Source: CAYUVH01 sp964448135 (GTDB lineage Bacteria; Verrucomicrobiota; Verrucomicrobiia; Limisphaerales; UBA8199). Taken from it: a stretch of DNA of 64,000 nt. The notes under the pieces are model-generated. The model did no database searches. It was given only the letters and a program-made list of their open reading frames with translations, and was not told the origin of the DNA. The position numbers and the translations under genes are program-made. The DNA is taken from assembly GCA_964448135.1 (NCBI GenBank), contig CAYUVH010000064.1, forward strand, positions 19,648 through 83,647, in the 5' to 3' direction. Positions 41,013 to 50,080 of this stretch are shown piece by piece; positions within the stretch are counted from its first letter, which is position 1, and each line of letters starts with the position of its first letter.

Positions 41013-41309
41013 ATGCGGCTCAGTGGAAAAGGCCTCCTGCTCGGTGCGCTCGCCGGTCTGCTGCTTTGCGGCGGCTGCACCCGCTACTACGTCGTCCGGC
41101 TCACCAACGGCTCCCAATTCGGCGCCATCGGCAAACCCAAGCTTCGCGAAGGCACCTACTTTTACACCGACGGCAAAGGCCGCGACCGCACCATCCCCGC
41201 CGGGCGCGTCTCCGAAATCATGCCCGCCTCCATGGCCCAGGAGGAGGAAGAGCGCGGCCAGATGAAAGCATCCTCCTCAAAAAAGAAGCACTGGTACTGG
41301 CCCTTTTAA
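41013..41309 (+). CDS. YgdI/YgdR-like small lipoprotein
   Basis: A 98-aa lipoprotein from ATG 41013. Lipobox LLLCGGC with Cys about 22, followed by TRYYVVRLTNGSQFGAIGKPKLREGTYFYTDGKGRDRTIPAGRVSEI, the SH3-like pattern of the YgdI/YgdR (DUF903) family of enterobacterial small lipoproteins. The function of the family is unknown. The C-terminus is charged (SSSKKKHWYWPF). Confidence 0.82.
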   Translation: MRLSGKGLLLGALAGLLLCGGCTRYYVVRLTNGSQFGAIGKPKLREGTYFYTDGKGRDRTIPAGRVSEIMPASMAQEEEERGQMKASSSKKKHWYWPF

Positions 41310-41705
41310 AGGCTCAGAGCAGGTCCAACGGCGTCAGCTTGAACCGCTCCCGCTTCAAATCCCGCTGCCTGCGGCCTTTGGCCCCCAGCCGAAACGGGGC
41401 GAATCAAAACAGCGCTAAAACGCGTTATTCACTGTTTCCGTTCCTTTCAAAGGGCCCCACGGTGACCTGCTCGCGAATGCTGTCGGCGCCTTCCGCGGGG
41501 AGTTGGTTCCCCTCCCGCGCCGATTAATGCACAGAACGGGAATAAACAATCTCCCACCGTGGGAGATTCTCCCGTGACAGAAATGAGAGAAAGCGTTGTG
41601 TTAGGGGGGCACTAGCGCGCAGGCGCAACTCGGGCCTCCAAGATTCTGAGAGCGCAGTTCCCTGGGGCTGGCTTCGTTGAGAGCGTGAAGCGACAGGGAG
41701 AACCA
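41310..41705. other. Intergenic region with overlapping dyads (41548-41576)
   Basis: A 396-bp gap. Most of it shows no structure, but AATCTCCCAC-C-GTGGGAGATT (41548-41568) is a 21-nt palindrome that overlaps a second one, GGGAGA-T-TCTCCC (41561-41573), giving three alternating arms. It is about 140 nt downstream of the 41706 gene (minus strand) and could be its terminator or a protein-binding site. Confidence 0.55.
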
Positions 41706-42977
41706 TCAATTCTGACGGGCGCGGAAAAAGAGACGGGGTGTGGCGCTGAAATTGGCGGTCCTGAAAGGGCTCGTGGGTGGCCCCGGGACATCTGCCCAGT
41801 TTACCAAGTTCGTCGAGCTCTCCAAAACCCCCGCGAAGTAAACATCCAAGGCTCCGTTATCTTCGCGGATAGGCACTACGCCCGGATTGGGAATCATGAC
41901 GAAACTGGCGAGTTCAGTAGTGAAATCCAGCATGATTGGAAATGCGGTCGGGCTGGAACCATCTACGACCGGCGTGATGTTGCGGACACGAAATGAAGAG
42001 ACACCGTGACCCAGCAAATCCGTGAAACTCACGGACTCATTGGTGGTGAAGCTGCCAAGGGATTCGCCTTCCGCCAAAACCTCAAACGAATTGTTGAAAC
42101 CTGTTGGAAATGCGTCGATGCCTCTAAATAGTGAATTTGTTATCACCGCGACGCCTTCGAAAAGTGAATTTGTTAAGATTTGGAACGAGAATTCGTTCGC
42201 TGCAGGAGGGTCGTTGTACACGTGGCGAGGGCTCCATTCGAAGACTTGTGGGACTGGTGCGCCGTGGGTGTGGCTGCCACGTGGAACAACTGGATTGGAT
42301 TGCGATGCACCGGGCTCGATGACGAGGTTGGTGAAGGAAATGATATTCGAATAATTGACGAAGTAGAGGCCTGCGGTGTTGTACGGATTTGCTACCAATC
42401 CGTAAGCCCGCAATTGATATTGCCCAGGCCCCAAGGCCATTTCGTAAACGATGCTCGTGGGAACGGCGAGTGAGCCGCCACCGTAATTCTGACCGTTTAT
42501 GCGGCCAGTAAACTCCCACTCGACATACCCGTTCGAGGCAACTAGGAAGGGAAAAGTCAACCTGACCGTCTCGGTCTGGTCGGTCACGTCGAAATCAAAT
42601 ATTTGGGATACCGTACACTGCCCTCCCTCGTAGCCCAACCCGGTGGCGGTGATCTCCAAACTGGCGGCGGTGTGAAAATTAGCCCCGGACTGCCAAACAG
42701 ATTGGGTCGCGGAAAGTCCAATTGCAGCCGAGGGAACAGCCGAACCGATCACCAGAGAACGCGAGCCGGGAATGCCAGCCCCAAAGTTAGCGGAAGAGTA
42801 GTCAACAAAACCGTCTCCTGACGCAACAATTCCAGCCTCGAATTCCTGCCAGATCCGCAACAGGTGCGTGGTAGCGAAGGATGAATGGGGAACGAGCAGC
42901 GCAGCCAGAACCGCCAGGGCGTGCAAGCTGATGAGTGTTCTTCCGTGGATACAGTATGGGAGCCTCGAGTGCATCAT
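41706..42977 (-). CDS. Secreted protein with C-terminal FxRxR-type domain
   Basis: A 423-aa exported protein (signal peptide about 16-37, ALAVLAALLVPHSSFA). The middle is beta-rich with many aromatic and Asn residues. Residues about 240-360 are clearly related to the same region of the 46353 protein (SLF...FPTG, EVLAEGESLGSF..., GINP-VDG, AFPI). The last about 60 residues (ESSTNLVNWADVPGP...PRLFFRARQN) are the ending common in secreted verrucomicrobial proteins. Third gene of a minus-strand trio. Function unknown. Confidence 0.8.
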   Translation of the reverse strand: MMHSRLPYCIHGRTLISLHALAVLAALLVPHSSFATTHLLRIWQEFEAGIVASGDGFVDYSSANFGAGIPGSRSLVIGSAVPSAAIGLSATQSVWQSGANFHTAASLEITATGLGYEGGQCTVSQIFDFDVTDQTETVRLTFPFLVASNGYVEWEFTGRINGQNYGGGSLAVPTSIVYEMALGPGQYQLRAYGLVANPYNTAGLYFVNYSNIISFTNLVIEPGASQSNPVVPRGSHTHGAPVPQVFEWSPRHVYNDPPAANEFSFQILTNSLFEGVAVITNSLFRGIDAFPTGFNNSFEVLAEGESLGSFTTNESVSFTDLLGHGVSSFRVRNITPVVDGSSPTAFPIMLDFTTELASFVMIPNPGVVPIREDNGALDVYFAGVLESSTNLVNWADVPGPPTSPFRTANFSATPRLFFRARQN

Positions 42978-42991
42978 CTGATTGATGTGGC

Positions 42992-45900
42992 TTAGTTGTA
43001 CTTCAGCCGATAGAACCTCGTGTTGTTGGTGACAGTAAGCGTCACCGGATTCAGGCTGCCGCTGAGGGCATTGGTCCAGATGGGCGGGAACAATGAATCG
43101 CTGGTCTGCAGCGAAAAACCGGGCGTCGCTGGCGTCCAGGAAACCCTGACCTGATGTGGCGCGGGGACGGAGATGGCGAGGGTGGGAACGACAAACTGAA
43201 CCACCGTCAGCGGGAAGGAGGCGAACGTATTCACATCCGGCGGCGGCAAACCCGGCAGGCTGCCTTCGATCGCCGCGTGCAGGATGAACGATTTGATTGC
43301 GGACTTGCCGACGGCATTGCCAAGCACGGCGGCCGCTTCATACGACGCCCCGTCCAATTGTTTCCAGACACGCAGTTGGACGTAGCCGGTTTGTCCGCCA
43401 GTTGAGCCGGGCAAAGGAACTTCCGTTCCCCGAAGGTAACCAGCCCCGGTGCCGGTGAGGAAATTCACCGGGCTGCCCAGAGCCACGAAAGTATTCTCGC
43501 TGGCATTGGTCCCCCCATAGAGCTGGCCGAGATAATTGGCGTCGAGCGGCGTAGTGCCGTTGGTGTAGAATACGCGCCCCAGGGCGGGGTTCGTGGCATT
43601 GTAGGTGAAGAAGTTCAACTGCCCTGTCGCCGAGGAGGCGGCCTGATGGCCGAGCTGCCCGGAGGGCGGGCAATCCACGGTGTAGCCCGTGATGTGATTG
43701 ATCCAGGTGGCCGGCGCGGTCTTCCGGACCCAGAAGGCGTCGCCGAAGGCCAGGGCCGGTTCGGCGGGAGACCAGGACGAAGTGAACGAATAGGCAGTGT
43801 AGACGTTTCCGGTGCTGTTGTAGCGATAGATCACGTCGCCGCTGGCCGGCGCGTAGCCCAAATCGGTTTGCAACAACCCGCCGGCTGATACCGCCGAACC
43901 AGCCAGCGAAAGGCCCGCCGGCAGCGCCTGCGCGCAACCGCCATTCGCGCTGCCTTCAGCCACCGCCACAAAAATATTGGTCCCATGGGGATTTTTGAAG
44001 AACCAGCCCTGGCCCGGCAGGATCGGCATGAGCGGATCCGACCAGCCGCCCAGGCAATTGTTACAGCGGTATTTTCCGTTTTCCAGAGTGATGATCGAGC
44101 AGCCGTCGTTGAGGGCCAGATTGGTGAAGGCATTACCCACCAGGATATCATACTTAAGGGTGGAAATCGTCCGCAGCGAATATCCCGCCGGCGCGATCAC
44201 ATTTTCGTAGCCGACGATGGTCGGCGTGAATTTGCAGTACACGTCTTCGTTGTCGAGGATGGTGGCCAGGCCGGTCTGTCCCGGGGCGCTGGAAATCAAC
44301 GCATTGGTGGCGTTGAACAAAACGAATTGGAATTGCTCGGCTCCCTCGAAAATCAGGTCGTTAAGTATTTGAACAATGATGGATTTAGTCGTCTGGCCGG
44401 GAGTAAAGAGCAGGAATCCGTTCGTCGCCACGTAGTCCAAACCTGCCGTCGCTGTGATGTCCACCGTGGCAAACGCGACGGAGACGTTGGTGGCCAACGG
44501 CTGGGAAAGGGAAATGTTAATCACCAGGTTCGTCGTGCCCACATCACCTTCAAGGATGGAGACGGACGGCACGATCAAGGTCGCGGGCGTGTCGTTGTCA
44601 ATGATCGAGGCGACCCCGGACTGGCCGGGATGGAAGGACACGATGCCATTGGTGGGATTGGACAGGACGAGTTGAAATTTTTCACCCACTTCATACTGGG
44701 TGTCGTTGATGATTTGCACGGATATGCTTTTGGTTGCTTCGCCCGGGGCGAATACCAGCACCCCATTGGTGGCCACGTAATCCACGCCCGCCGTGGCCCC
44801 GGCATCGACGGTCGTAAACGCAACGGAAACGGTCCCCGTGCCGGGGAAAGTGAGGCTCACATCAAAGATCAGGTTGGTGAAGCCGGTATCGCCTTCAACC
44901 ACGGATTTATTCGGGCAGAGGAACAAGGGAGCATTGGTGCCGGCGGGCTGGAAGACCCACAAATCATTCAACCGGCCGTTCGTGCCGTTATCGTCGAAGC
45001 CATAGCCGCCAAAAAGGTAGAAGCTGCCATTGGTACCCGGCCACGCCGCGGCCACCTCCCGGCCACCGGGAACGCTGTCGCCGGTGGTGACCCCGGCGCC
45101 ACCGTAGTCACCGCTCAGATTCACGACCCGACCCCCGCGGAGAAACGTCCATTTGGAGGTCGCCGGATTGAACGACCATAAATCATTCAGTTCACCCCAG
45201 GCGGTGGTGGCTGCGGGCCCATAGCCGCCAAACAACCGAACCTGGCCGTCCGAGGTCTTCACACAAGTCGTTATCGTTCGTCCGCCGGGAGAGTTAGTGG
45301 CGGCTTCCACGCCCATGACGCCGTGTACCGTGTTGGAATTGGCTCCCACCGGACCTGCCAGCCAGGTCCAATTGCTGGAGATCAAATCGAAGGCCCAAAG
45401 ATCGTTTAGAAATCCCCGGACGCCGCTGGCGGGAAATCCGTAACCGCCAAACAGATAAAGCCGCCCGTCCAATCCCAGCCACGTTCCCGGCGTCTCGCGG
45501 CCGCCAGGCTGGTTGGTAATGCCGGCGATGCCATTCGTCCCATAGACTCCGAGGGAATTGTTTGTCGTCGGACCCTTGAGAAACGTCCAATTGGTCGTCG
45601 CCGGATCGAACTGCCAGAGATCGCTCAATTCGCCTTCGCTGCCCGTCGCACCGTAGCCGTAGCCGCCGAACAGGCAAAACTTGTTGGTGATCTCCGTCCA
45701 CGTCGCCGCCACCGACCGGCCTCCGGGTGAATTGGTGGCCGCTGCTATGCCGGAGGTGCCGTAGATGCCATTGGAGTTGATGCCGATGCCGCCTTTGAGC
45801 CAGGTCCAGTTGGTGGTGGCGGGATCGAAACGCCAGACGTCATTCAACCGGCCCACGCCGCCGCTCGCGCCATAGCCGTAGCCGCCGAAGAGATAGAGAT

Positions 45901-46324
45901 TGCCCGCCGCATCCGTCCAGCCGAGCCCCTCCTGCCGCGCGCCCGGACGGTTGGTTGATCCTGCGTTTCCGCGCACGCCATAAATGCCGTTGGAATTTAT
46001 CCCCGGGTTGCCCTTGATCCATGTCCAATTGGTCGTGACCGGATCAAACCGCCACAAATCATTCAGGTAAGCCGCGCCCGACACCGCGTCGCCCGAACCG
46101 CCGAAGAGATAAAACCTTCCGTCCGCGCCCGTCCAGGCCGTCGGGCTATACCGCGCCCCGGGCGTGTTGGTGGCGCCCGGCACGCCGAGGGTGCCATACA
46201 CTGCTGCCGCGCTGGCGTTGGTACGGCCCTTGAGCCACGTCCAGGTTTGCGCCTCGCAGGTATTGGCCGCATAGCCCACCATGCCCAGCAGCAGGATCTG
46301 TATTGGTTTTCGGTCGAATATCAT
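42992..46324 (-). CDS. Secreted kelch-repeat / Calx-beta protein
   Basis: About 1110 aa from ATG 46324 (GTG 46348 is a longer alternative) with a signal peptide (ILLLGMVGYAANTCEA). Six consecutive repeats of about 72 residues, each with W-T-[WF]-[LI]-K/A-G ... PGxR ... YLFGGYG ... LNDLWxFDP, form a predicted six-bladed kelch propeller (about 36-465). Two Calx-beta domains follow (VDYVATNGVLVFAPGE, LDYVATNGFLLFTPGQ), then a 400-residue region, and the FYRLKYN ending. Likely a large surface or matrix binding protein. Confidence 0.88.
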   Translation of the reverse strand: MIFDRKPIQILLLGMVGYAANTCEAQTWTWLKGRTNASAAAVYGTLGVPGATNTPGARYSPTAWTGADGRFYLFGGSGDAVSGAAYLNDLWRFDPVTTNWTWIKGNPGINSNGIYGVRGNAGSTNRPGARQEGLGWTDAAGNLYLFGGYGYGASGGVGRLNDVWRFDPATTNWTWLKGGIGINSNGIYGTSGIAAATNSPGGRSVAATWTEITNKFCLFGGYGYGATGSEGELSDLWQFDPATTNWTFLKGPTTNNSLGVYGTNGIAGITNQPGGRETPGTWLGLDGRLYLFGGYGFPASGVRGFLNDLWAFDLISSNWTWLAGPVGANSNTVHGVMGVEAATNSPGGRTITTCVKTSDGQVRLFGGYGPAATTAWGELNDLWSFNPATSKWTFLRGGRVVNLSGDYGGAGVTTGDSVPGGREVAAAWPGTNGSFYLFGGYGFDDNGTNGRLNDLWVFQPAGTNAPLFLCPNKSVVEGDTGFTNLIFDVSLTFPGTGTVSVAFTTVDAGATAGVDYVATNGVLVFAPGEATKSISVQIINDTQYEVGEKFQLVLSNPTNGIVSFHPGQSGVASIIDNDTPATLIVPSVSILEGDVGTTNLVINISLSQPLATNVSVAFATVDITATAGLDYVATNGFLLFTPGQTTKSIIVQILNDLIFEGAEQFQFVLFNATNALISSAPGQTGLATILDNEDVYCKFTPTIVGYENVIAPAGYSLRTISTLKYDILVGNAFTNLALNDGCSIITLENGKYRCNNCLGGWSDPLMPILPGQGWFFKNPHGTNIFVAVAEGSANGGCAQALPAGLSLAGSAVSAGGLLQTDLGYAPASGDVIYRYNSTGNVYTAYSFTSSWSPAEPALAFGDAFWVRKTAPATWINHITGYTVDCPPSGQLGHQAASSATGQLNFFTYNATNPALGRVFYTNGTTPLDANYLGQLYGGTNASENTFVALGSPVNFLTGTGAGYLRGTEVPLPGSTGGQTGYVQLRVWKQLDGASYEAAAVLGNAVGKSAIKSFILHAAIEGSLPGLPPPDVNTFASFPLTVVQFVVPTLAISVPAPHQVRVSWTPATPGFSLQTSDSLFPPIWTNALSGSLNPVTLTVTNNTRFYRLKYN

Positions 46325-46352
46325 ACCGCTCAACCCCCTGAACGACACGTCC

Positions 46353-47582
46353 TCACGGCTTTTTGAGCCGGTAGAAGCGGCTTCCCCCCGCCGTCCCGAC
46401 GGTCACCGTCTTCTGGTCGCCGACCACCACCGGGCTGTTGGTCACCGGGGTCCAGGGACCTTGCGCCAGTGTGCCTGAGCTTTCCAAGGCATAAGCGCTC
46501 GCGTTGGTTGTCCAATTCAGTTGAGCTGCGGAGCCATTCAACATCTGTATGGTCAGGTTGGGCACCGGAATCGGCGTCATCGTAAACGACGCGCGCGGGG
46601 TGTCGTAAGCCAGATTGATCGGGAACGCCTCGGGATTCTCTCCATCCACCGAGGGGTTGATCCCGGACACCACGAAATTCGTGACCCCCGCGCCCAGCAA
46701 ACTGACGAAGTTGACCCCCTGGCCGGCACTGAAACTGCCGATGCTCGCATGGTTGACCCAGACCTCGAATTGTTTGTTCGTCGCGATGATGCCCGTTGGA
46801 AACTCAAGAATGTCCGTGAACAAGGACGCGCCGATCATCTGAAACTCGAAGCTGTCCGCCAGCGGCGGATCAATCCACTGTCCGGACCAGGGGTCAAAAC
46901 GCGCGTGCCCGCTGGGCATCGTCGGATAATGCTGGGTGGCTCCCCGCCCCACGGCCGACATCGTGCCTTTCAGCGACAGTGTCGTCTCCTGGCTCACCGC
47001 AATAAGCACATCCGAAGTGAAGTACCCCACACCGGCGCTGTTCATTGTTCCCATTCCACTGGAATCTGATTCCAAGACTCCGTCAAATTGCAAAGTGTAG
47101 TCGTTCGAGTTTACGGAGTAGCTGCCGCTCGCGGCGCTATGGCTGGAGGAGGCGGTTTTGGAAATGACGAGGCTTCGTGGATAAAAAGGGAAATGCGTGA
47201 AGTTTGTGGTTCGTTCGACGGTCTCGGATGGATCAGGAAAGTCCGCCACGACTTGCAAATGGTCCTGATCGATAACCGAAAACGGCTGGTCAAACGAATT
47301 GGTTAAATGCAGCGCGGCTTTGAAACCAGCTGAGCCAGGTGCGACAAAGAGAGAGCTGACTCCAGCCCAAATCGTCATGTGGTACTGGATGCCCGGCTCA
47401 AGGATAACCGCTGTGTTGATATTGGTTGTCTCGTTCGGATTAAGAACAGTGCTTGAAAACAGCCCGGGCGCGGTTGGCCCATCGATGACGACTGAGACTT
47501 GCGCAGATTGCGCAAAAACCGTTCCGGGAATCGTGACGACCCAGGCAATCGCGAGCGCTGGAATGAAGCGGATCAATTTCAT
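46353..47582 (-). CDS. Secreted protein, paralogue of the 41706 product
   Basis: A 409-aa exported protein (signal peptide MKLIRFIPALAIAWVVTIPGTVFA, cut about 24). Central region beta-rich; residues about 240-345 match the 41706 protein (FEFQMIGASLF, FPTG, EVWVNHASIGSFSAG, INPSVDGENPEAFPI). Ends WTTNASAYALESSGTLAQGPW...RFYRLKKP, the same C-terminal domain as its two downstream neighbours. First gene of the trio; the next gene follows closely. Confidence 0.8.
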   Translation of the reverse strand: MKLIRFIPALAIAWVVTIPGTVFAQSAQVSVVIDGPTAPGLFSSTVLNPNETTNINTAVILEPGIQYHMTIWAGVSSLFVAPGSAGFKAALHLTNSFDQPFSVIDQDHLQVVADFPDPSETVERTTNFTHFPFYPRSLVISKTASSSHSAASGSYSVNSNDYTLQFDGVLESDSSGMGTMNSAGVGYFTSDVLIAVSQETTLSLKGTMSAVGRGATQHYPTMPSGHARFDPWSGQWIDPPLADSFEFQMIGASLFTDILEFPTGIIATNKQFEVWVNHASIGSFSAGQGVNFVSLLGAGVTNFVVSGINPSVDGENPEAFPINLAYDTPRASFTMTPIPVPNLTIQMLNGSAAQLNWTTNASAYALESSGTLAQGPWTPVTNSPVVVGDQKTVTVGTAGGSRFYRLKKP

Positions 47583-47802
47583 GAAGTGCTGCTCAGGGAT
47601 TCAGCGCTTTGGTGAAAAGTGAAGCGGGGCAACAATCCGAAACGTCTACAGTATAAATCGTTTTCGCGCAAACGGTATTAAAAGCGGGCGTGACCAGGGC
47701 TTGCGCCCGCTGGTTTGCCGCCTTCACCGGCGCCAGCGTGGCGATCTCGCTGCGGGCAAAAACGCGGGTGTGGGATCAATTCGCGCCCTCCCTGGCCACC
47801 TT

Positions 47803-47934
47803 GACACGCGTGGTAAATTTTTTTCGGTTGGTTAAGGGAGTACGATTTCCTGTTCGGCAAACGCCGAAATCGTTCTTTGACATCGCAATTGCCGTTTTTT
47901 GAGCCGCCTCCCGTTCTTCCGAGCGGAAGGCTGG
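47803..47934 (+). repeat. 132-bp direct repeat, left copy
   Basis: Aligned by eye with 49458-49589: same length (132 bp), no gaps, 9 mismatches (93% identity). It holds an ACGATTTC...GAAATCGT hairpin and a TTGACAT followed by a T-rich stretch. The two copies flank a sulfotransferase-like gene. The minus-strand frames crossing both copies look alike only because the DNA does. Confidence 0.92.
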
Positions 47935-48000
47935 GAGGACTTGTTGCGGTCCGTTCCGAATTGGGCGGGCCTGTCCGGTCCTCTCCCGCTGGGATGGAAG

Positions 48001-48282
48001 TCAAACCGGAGTCAAACCACTTGTGGGTTCGGTCAAACCGCCAGCTTGCCGCGTCGTAGTAAAATGAAGACGGGTCAAACCTCCAGTCCAACCAAAAACC
48101 CCAGCAATCAAACCTCGTCAAACCTAGCTTGCCGCGACGTAGTGAAACGAAGGCGGGTCAAACCAAAAAAATTTTGGGCCCCACTCGTAAAGCCCCATGT
48201 CTCCGCGGAAAACAAAAAGAACACGAAAGGGACGCCAAAAGGACGGTCAAAGGACGCTAAACACGCCAAAGGGACGACCTTT
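48001..48282. repeat. TCAAACC-rich and related short repeats
   Basis: TCAAACC occurs seven times in 48001-48164. Within this a 39-bp unit (48043-48081) recurs at 48125-48163 with a few differences. Just after, 48224-48282 has an AAAGGAC/AAAGGGACG-type irregular repeat with a roughly 7-nt rhythm. No gene can be supported in 47935-48732. Confidence 0.75.
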
Positions 48283-48732
48283 TTAAAGTTTCTTTTTCGC
48301 CCCGGCGAACCGCAACCCTCGACTCTGAGCCCCGAGCCTGGGTGCCGGCCTATGAGCGAGAGGTGGTCTGCAAGCGTGCAGGTTTCAGTTCTGAATGGCA
48401 GGTGGGATTTCCAGCAAGAGATGGCGATGGCTGGAGAGGAGTGGGTATGGCTTTGGCCTGCGTTTGGCGGGGCGGGGCCCAACTGGCAACCTTCAACGCC
48501 CCGCCCCGCCATTGGGACAACCAAGGCCCCGGCCCAGGCCGCCAGTATGATGAAGCGCACCCCGCCGGATTGAACTCACCGCAGATTGTGCCGTTGACAG
48601 TTCGATACCGCTGCGCCAGCCTGCCAGCATGGGTCGTGAGGCGAAAAAGCGATTCTGCCTCAGCCGCGCGGCGCTGAGTGCGGGCAGGCGCGCAAAAGGC
48701 AAATTCTTGTCAGGTCTTAACCGTTGTATCAA

Positions 48733-49377
48733 ATGAACAAGCCACGCGGGCATGTGGTGATCACTGGCACCGGGCGAGCAGGGACCACATTTGTGGTGCA
48801 GTTGCTTACCAATCTCAAACTGGACACCGGCTACAACGCGGAGACCATGCGGGCGGGTATTGAGGAGAATGCGCGAGCCGGCCTGGAAAACGACGTCCGA
48901 AAAGAGTGCGCGCCGTACATCGTCAAGAGCACCTTCTTTTGCGACTACGTGGGAGAGATCGTAAAACGAACCGACATCCGCTTGGAGCACGTCTTCGTGC
49001 CCATGCGCGACCTTCACGCCGCTGCGGAAAGCCGGCGATTTGTGACGCGCAAAGCCGCGGCCCGGATGCCCTTGTGGAAGCGGCTAAAGTGGAGCCTCAA
49101 GCCCCCAAAACTTGCGGGCGGATTGATGCACTCCCGAGCCGCGTCGAAACAGGAAATGATATTGATGGCGCAATTATACAACCTGATTCTGGCTCTGTCC
49201 GAAGCCCAAATTCCCGTTACCCTCCTGCAATATCCCAAGCTGGTATCGGACAGCGCATATCTTTACGAGAAGCTAAAGCCGATTTTAGGGACGATTTCCT
49301 ATCCTGAATTCGCGTCCACCTTCAGCCAGACCGTTCGCCCGGAATTGGTGCACGATTTCAAACAAGAAGGACCTTGA
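48733..49377 (+). CDS. Sulfotransferase-like P-loop protein
   Basis: About 214 aa from ATG 48733 (a TTG lies three codons upstream). The N-terminal GHVVITGTGRAGTTFVVQLL fits the PAPS 5'-phosphosulfate loop of sulfotransferases (and the wider P-loop fold); FVPMRDLHAAAESR resembles the PRxxxxxxxS phosphate region of the cofactor site. The acceptor substrate is unknown. It is shorter than most sulfotransferases and isolated in a repeat-rich pocket, possibly acquired horizontally (inference). Confidence 0.7.
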   Translation: MNKPRGHVVITGTGRAGTTFVVQLLTNLKLDTGYNAETMRAGIEENARAGLENDVRKECAPYIVKSTFFCDYVGEIVKRTDIRLEHVFVPMRDLHAAAESRRFVTRKAAARMPLWKRLKWSLKPPKLAGGLMHSRAASKQEMILMAQLYNLILALSEAQIPVTLLQYPKLVSDSAYLYEKLKPILGTISYPEFASTFSQTVRPELVHDFKQEGP

Positions 49378-49457
49378 GCCCGTCACCGTGCTTTGCCGAC
49401 CCAAAATGAATTTGCGCCGCCCGCGGCGGCCTGCAGGGTAGGGGCCACGGCCAAGTA

Positions 49458-49589
49458 GACACGCGTGCTGAATTCTCTTCGATGGGTTAAGGGAGTACGA
49501 TTTCCTGTTGGGCAAACGCCGAAATCGTTCTTTGACATCGCGATTGCCGTTTTTTGAGCCGCCTCCCGTTCTTCCGAGCGGCAGGCTGG
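49458..49589 (+). repeat. 132-bp direct repeat, right copy
   Basis: Second copy of the 47803-47934 element, 1655 bp further on, ending 73 nt from the 3' end of tRNA-Phe. One change (C to G at 49510) weakens the inner stem of its hairpin compared with the left copy. Confidence 0.92.
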
Positions 49590-49662
49590 ATGGACTCAGC
49601 CTGGTGCCGCTTTGGGAGCGAGTGGCTTTCTGCGAGAGGATTTGGGGAGGTCGGAGGAAAAG

Positions 49663-49738
<76 letters not shown>

Positions 49739-49801
49739 AGGGGAAAACCATGGTGCCACAAACCGTGGTCCCGGCGCAAGTCTGTAGAATTGGAACCCCG
49801 G

Positions 49802-49905
49802 AGGTCGGGCGCATCACTCCGTGCGCGCCGTCGTACAGCTGCTTGAGATTGTCCCTTTGTAGCAAGGCCGTGGTCGGCAGCGGAGTGCCGGCCCCACCAT
49901 AAATC
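49802..49905. repeat. Inverted pair of CGGCA-type hairpins
   Basis: Left GGTCGGGCGCATCACTCCGTGCGC (from 49802) and right, on the minus strand, GGTGGGGCCGGCACTCCGCTGC (49868-49903) are related sequences in opposite orientation around a CAGCTGCTTGAG centre. The right arm is the same family as 40636-40672. It lies in the 340-bp gap between tRNA-Phe and the prepilin-like gene; no gene is seen there. Confidence 0.65.
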
Positions 49906-50080
49906 TCACCCACTTTTAATCACACCCCCAAAATGGGGCGGTGGAAACCGCGAATTGGCGTCCCGGCGCCGCCATGCTATCTTTCGGCATGCCCGGAGAG
50001 ATTGTAAGCCCACGCTCCTCCTTACGTTCGGGCCGGAGGATCTGATCCGAACGGCAAGCAGGGGCAAAGTATTCGAGGTT

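Noticed and set aside
43150..46324. Plus-strand frames across the kelch gene as separate genes
   Set aside because: They mirror the repeat units of the minus-strand gene and contain no domain motif.
48108..48560. Minus-strand frame starting with a signal-peptide-like sequence (MRFIILAAWAGALVVPMAG)
   Set aside because: After the hydrophobic start the sequence runs through short-repeat DNA without coding character. Possibly a decayed secreted gene, but not supportable.
47803..49589. CRISPR leader or array
   Set aside because: The 132-bp repeats are only two, too long, and no short repeat-spacer pattern or cas gene is present.
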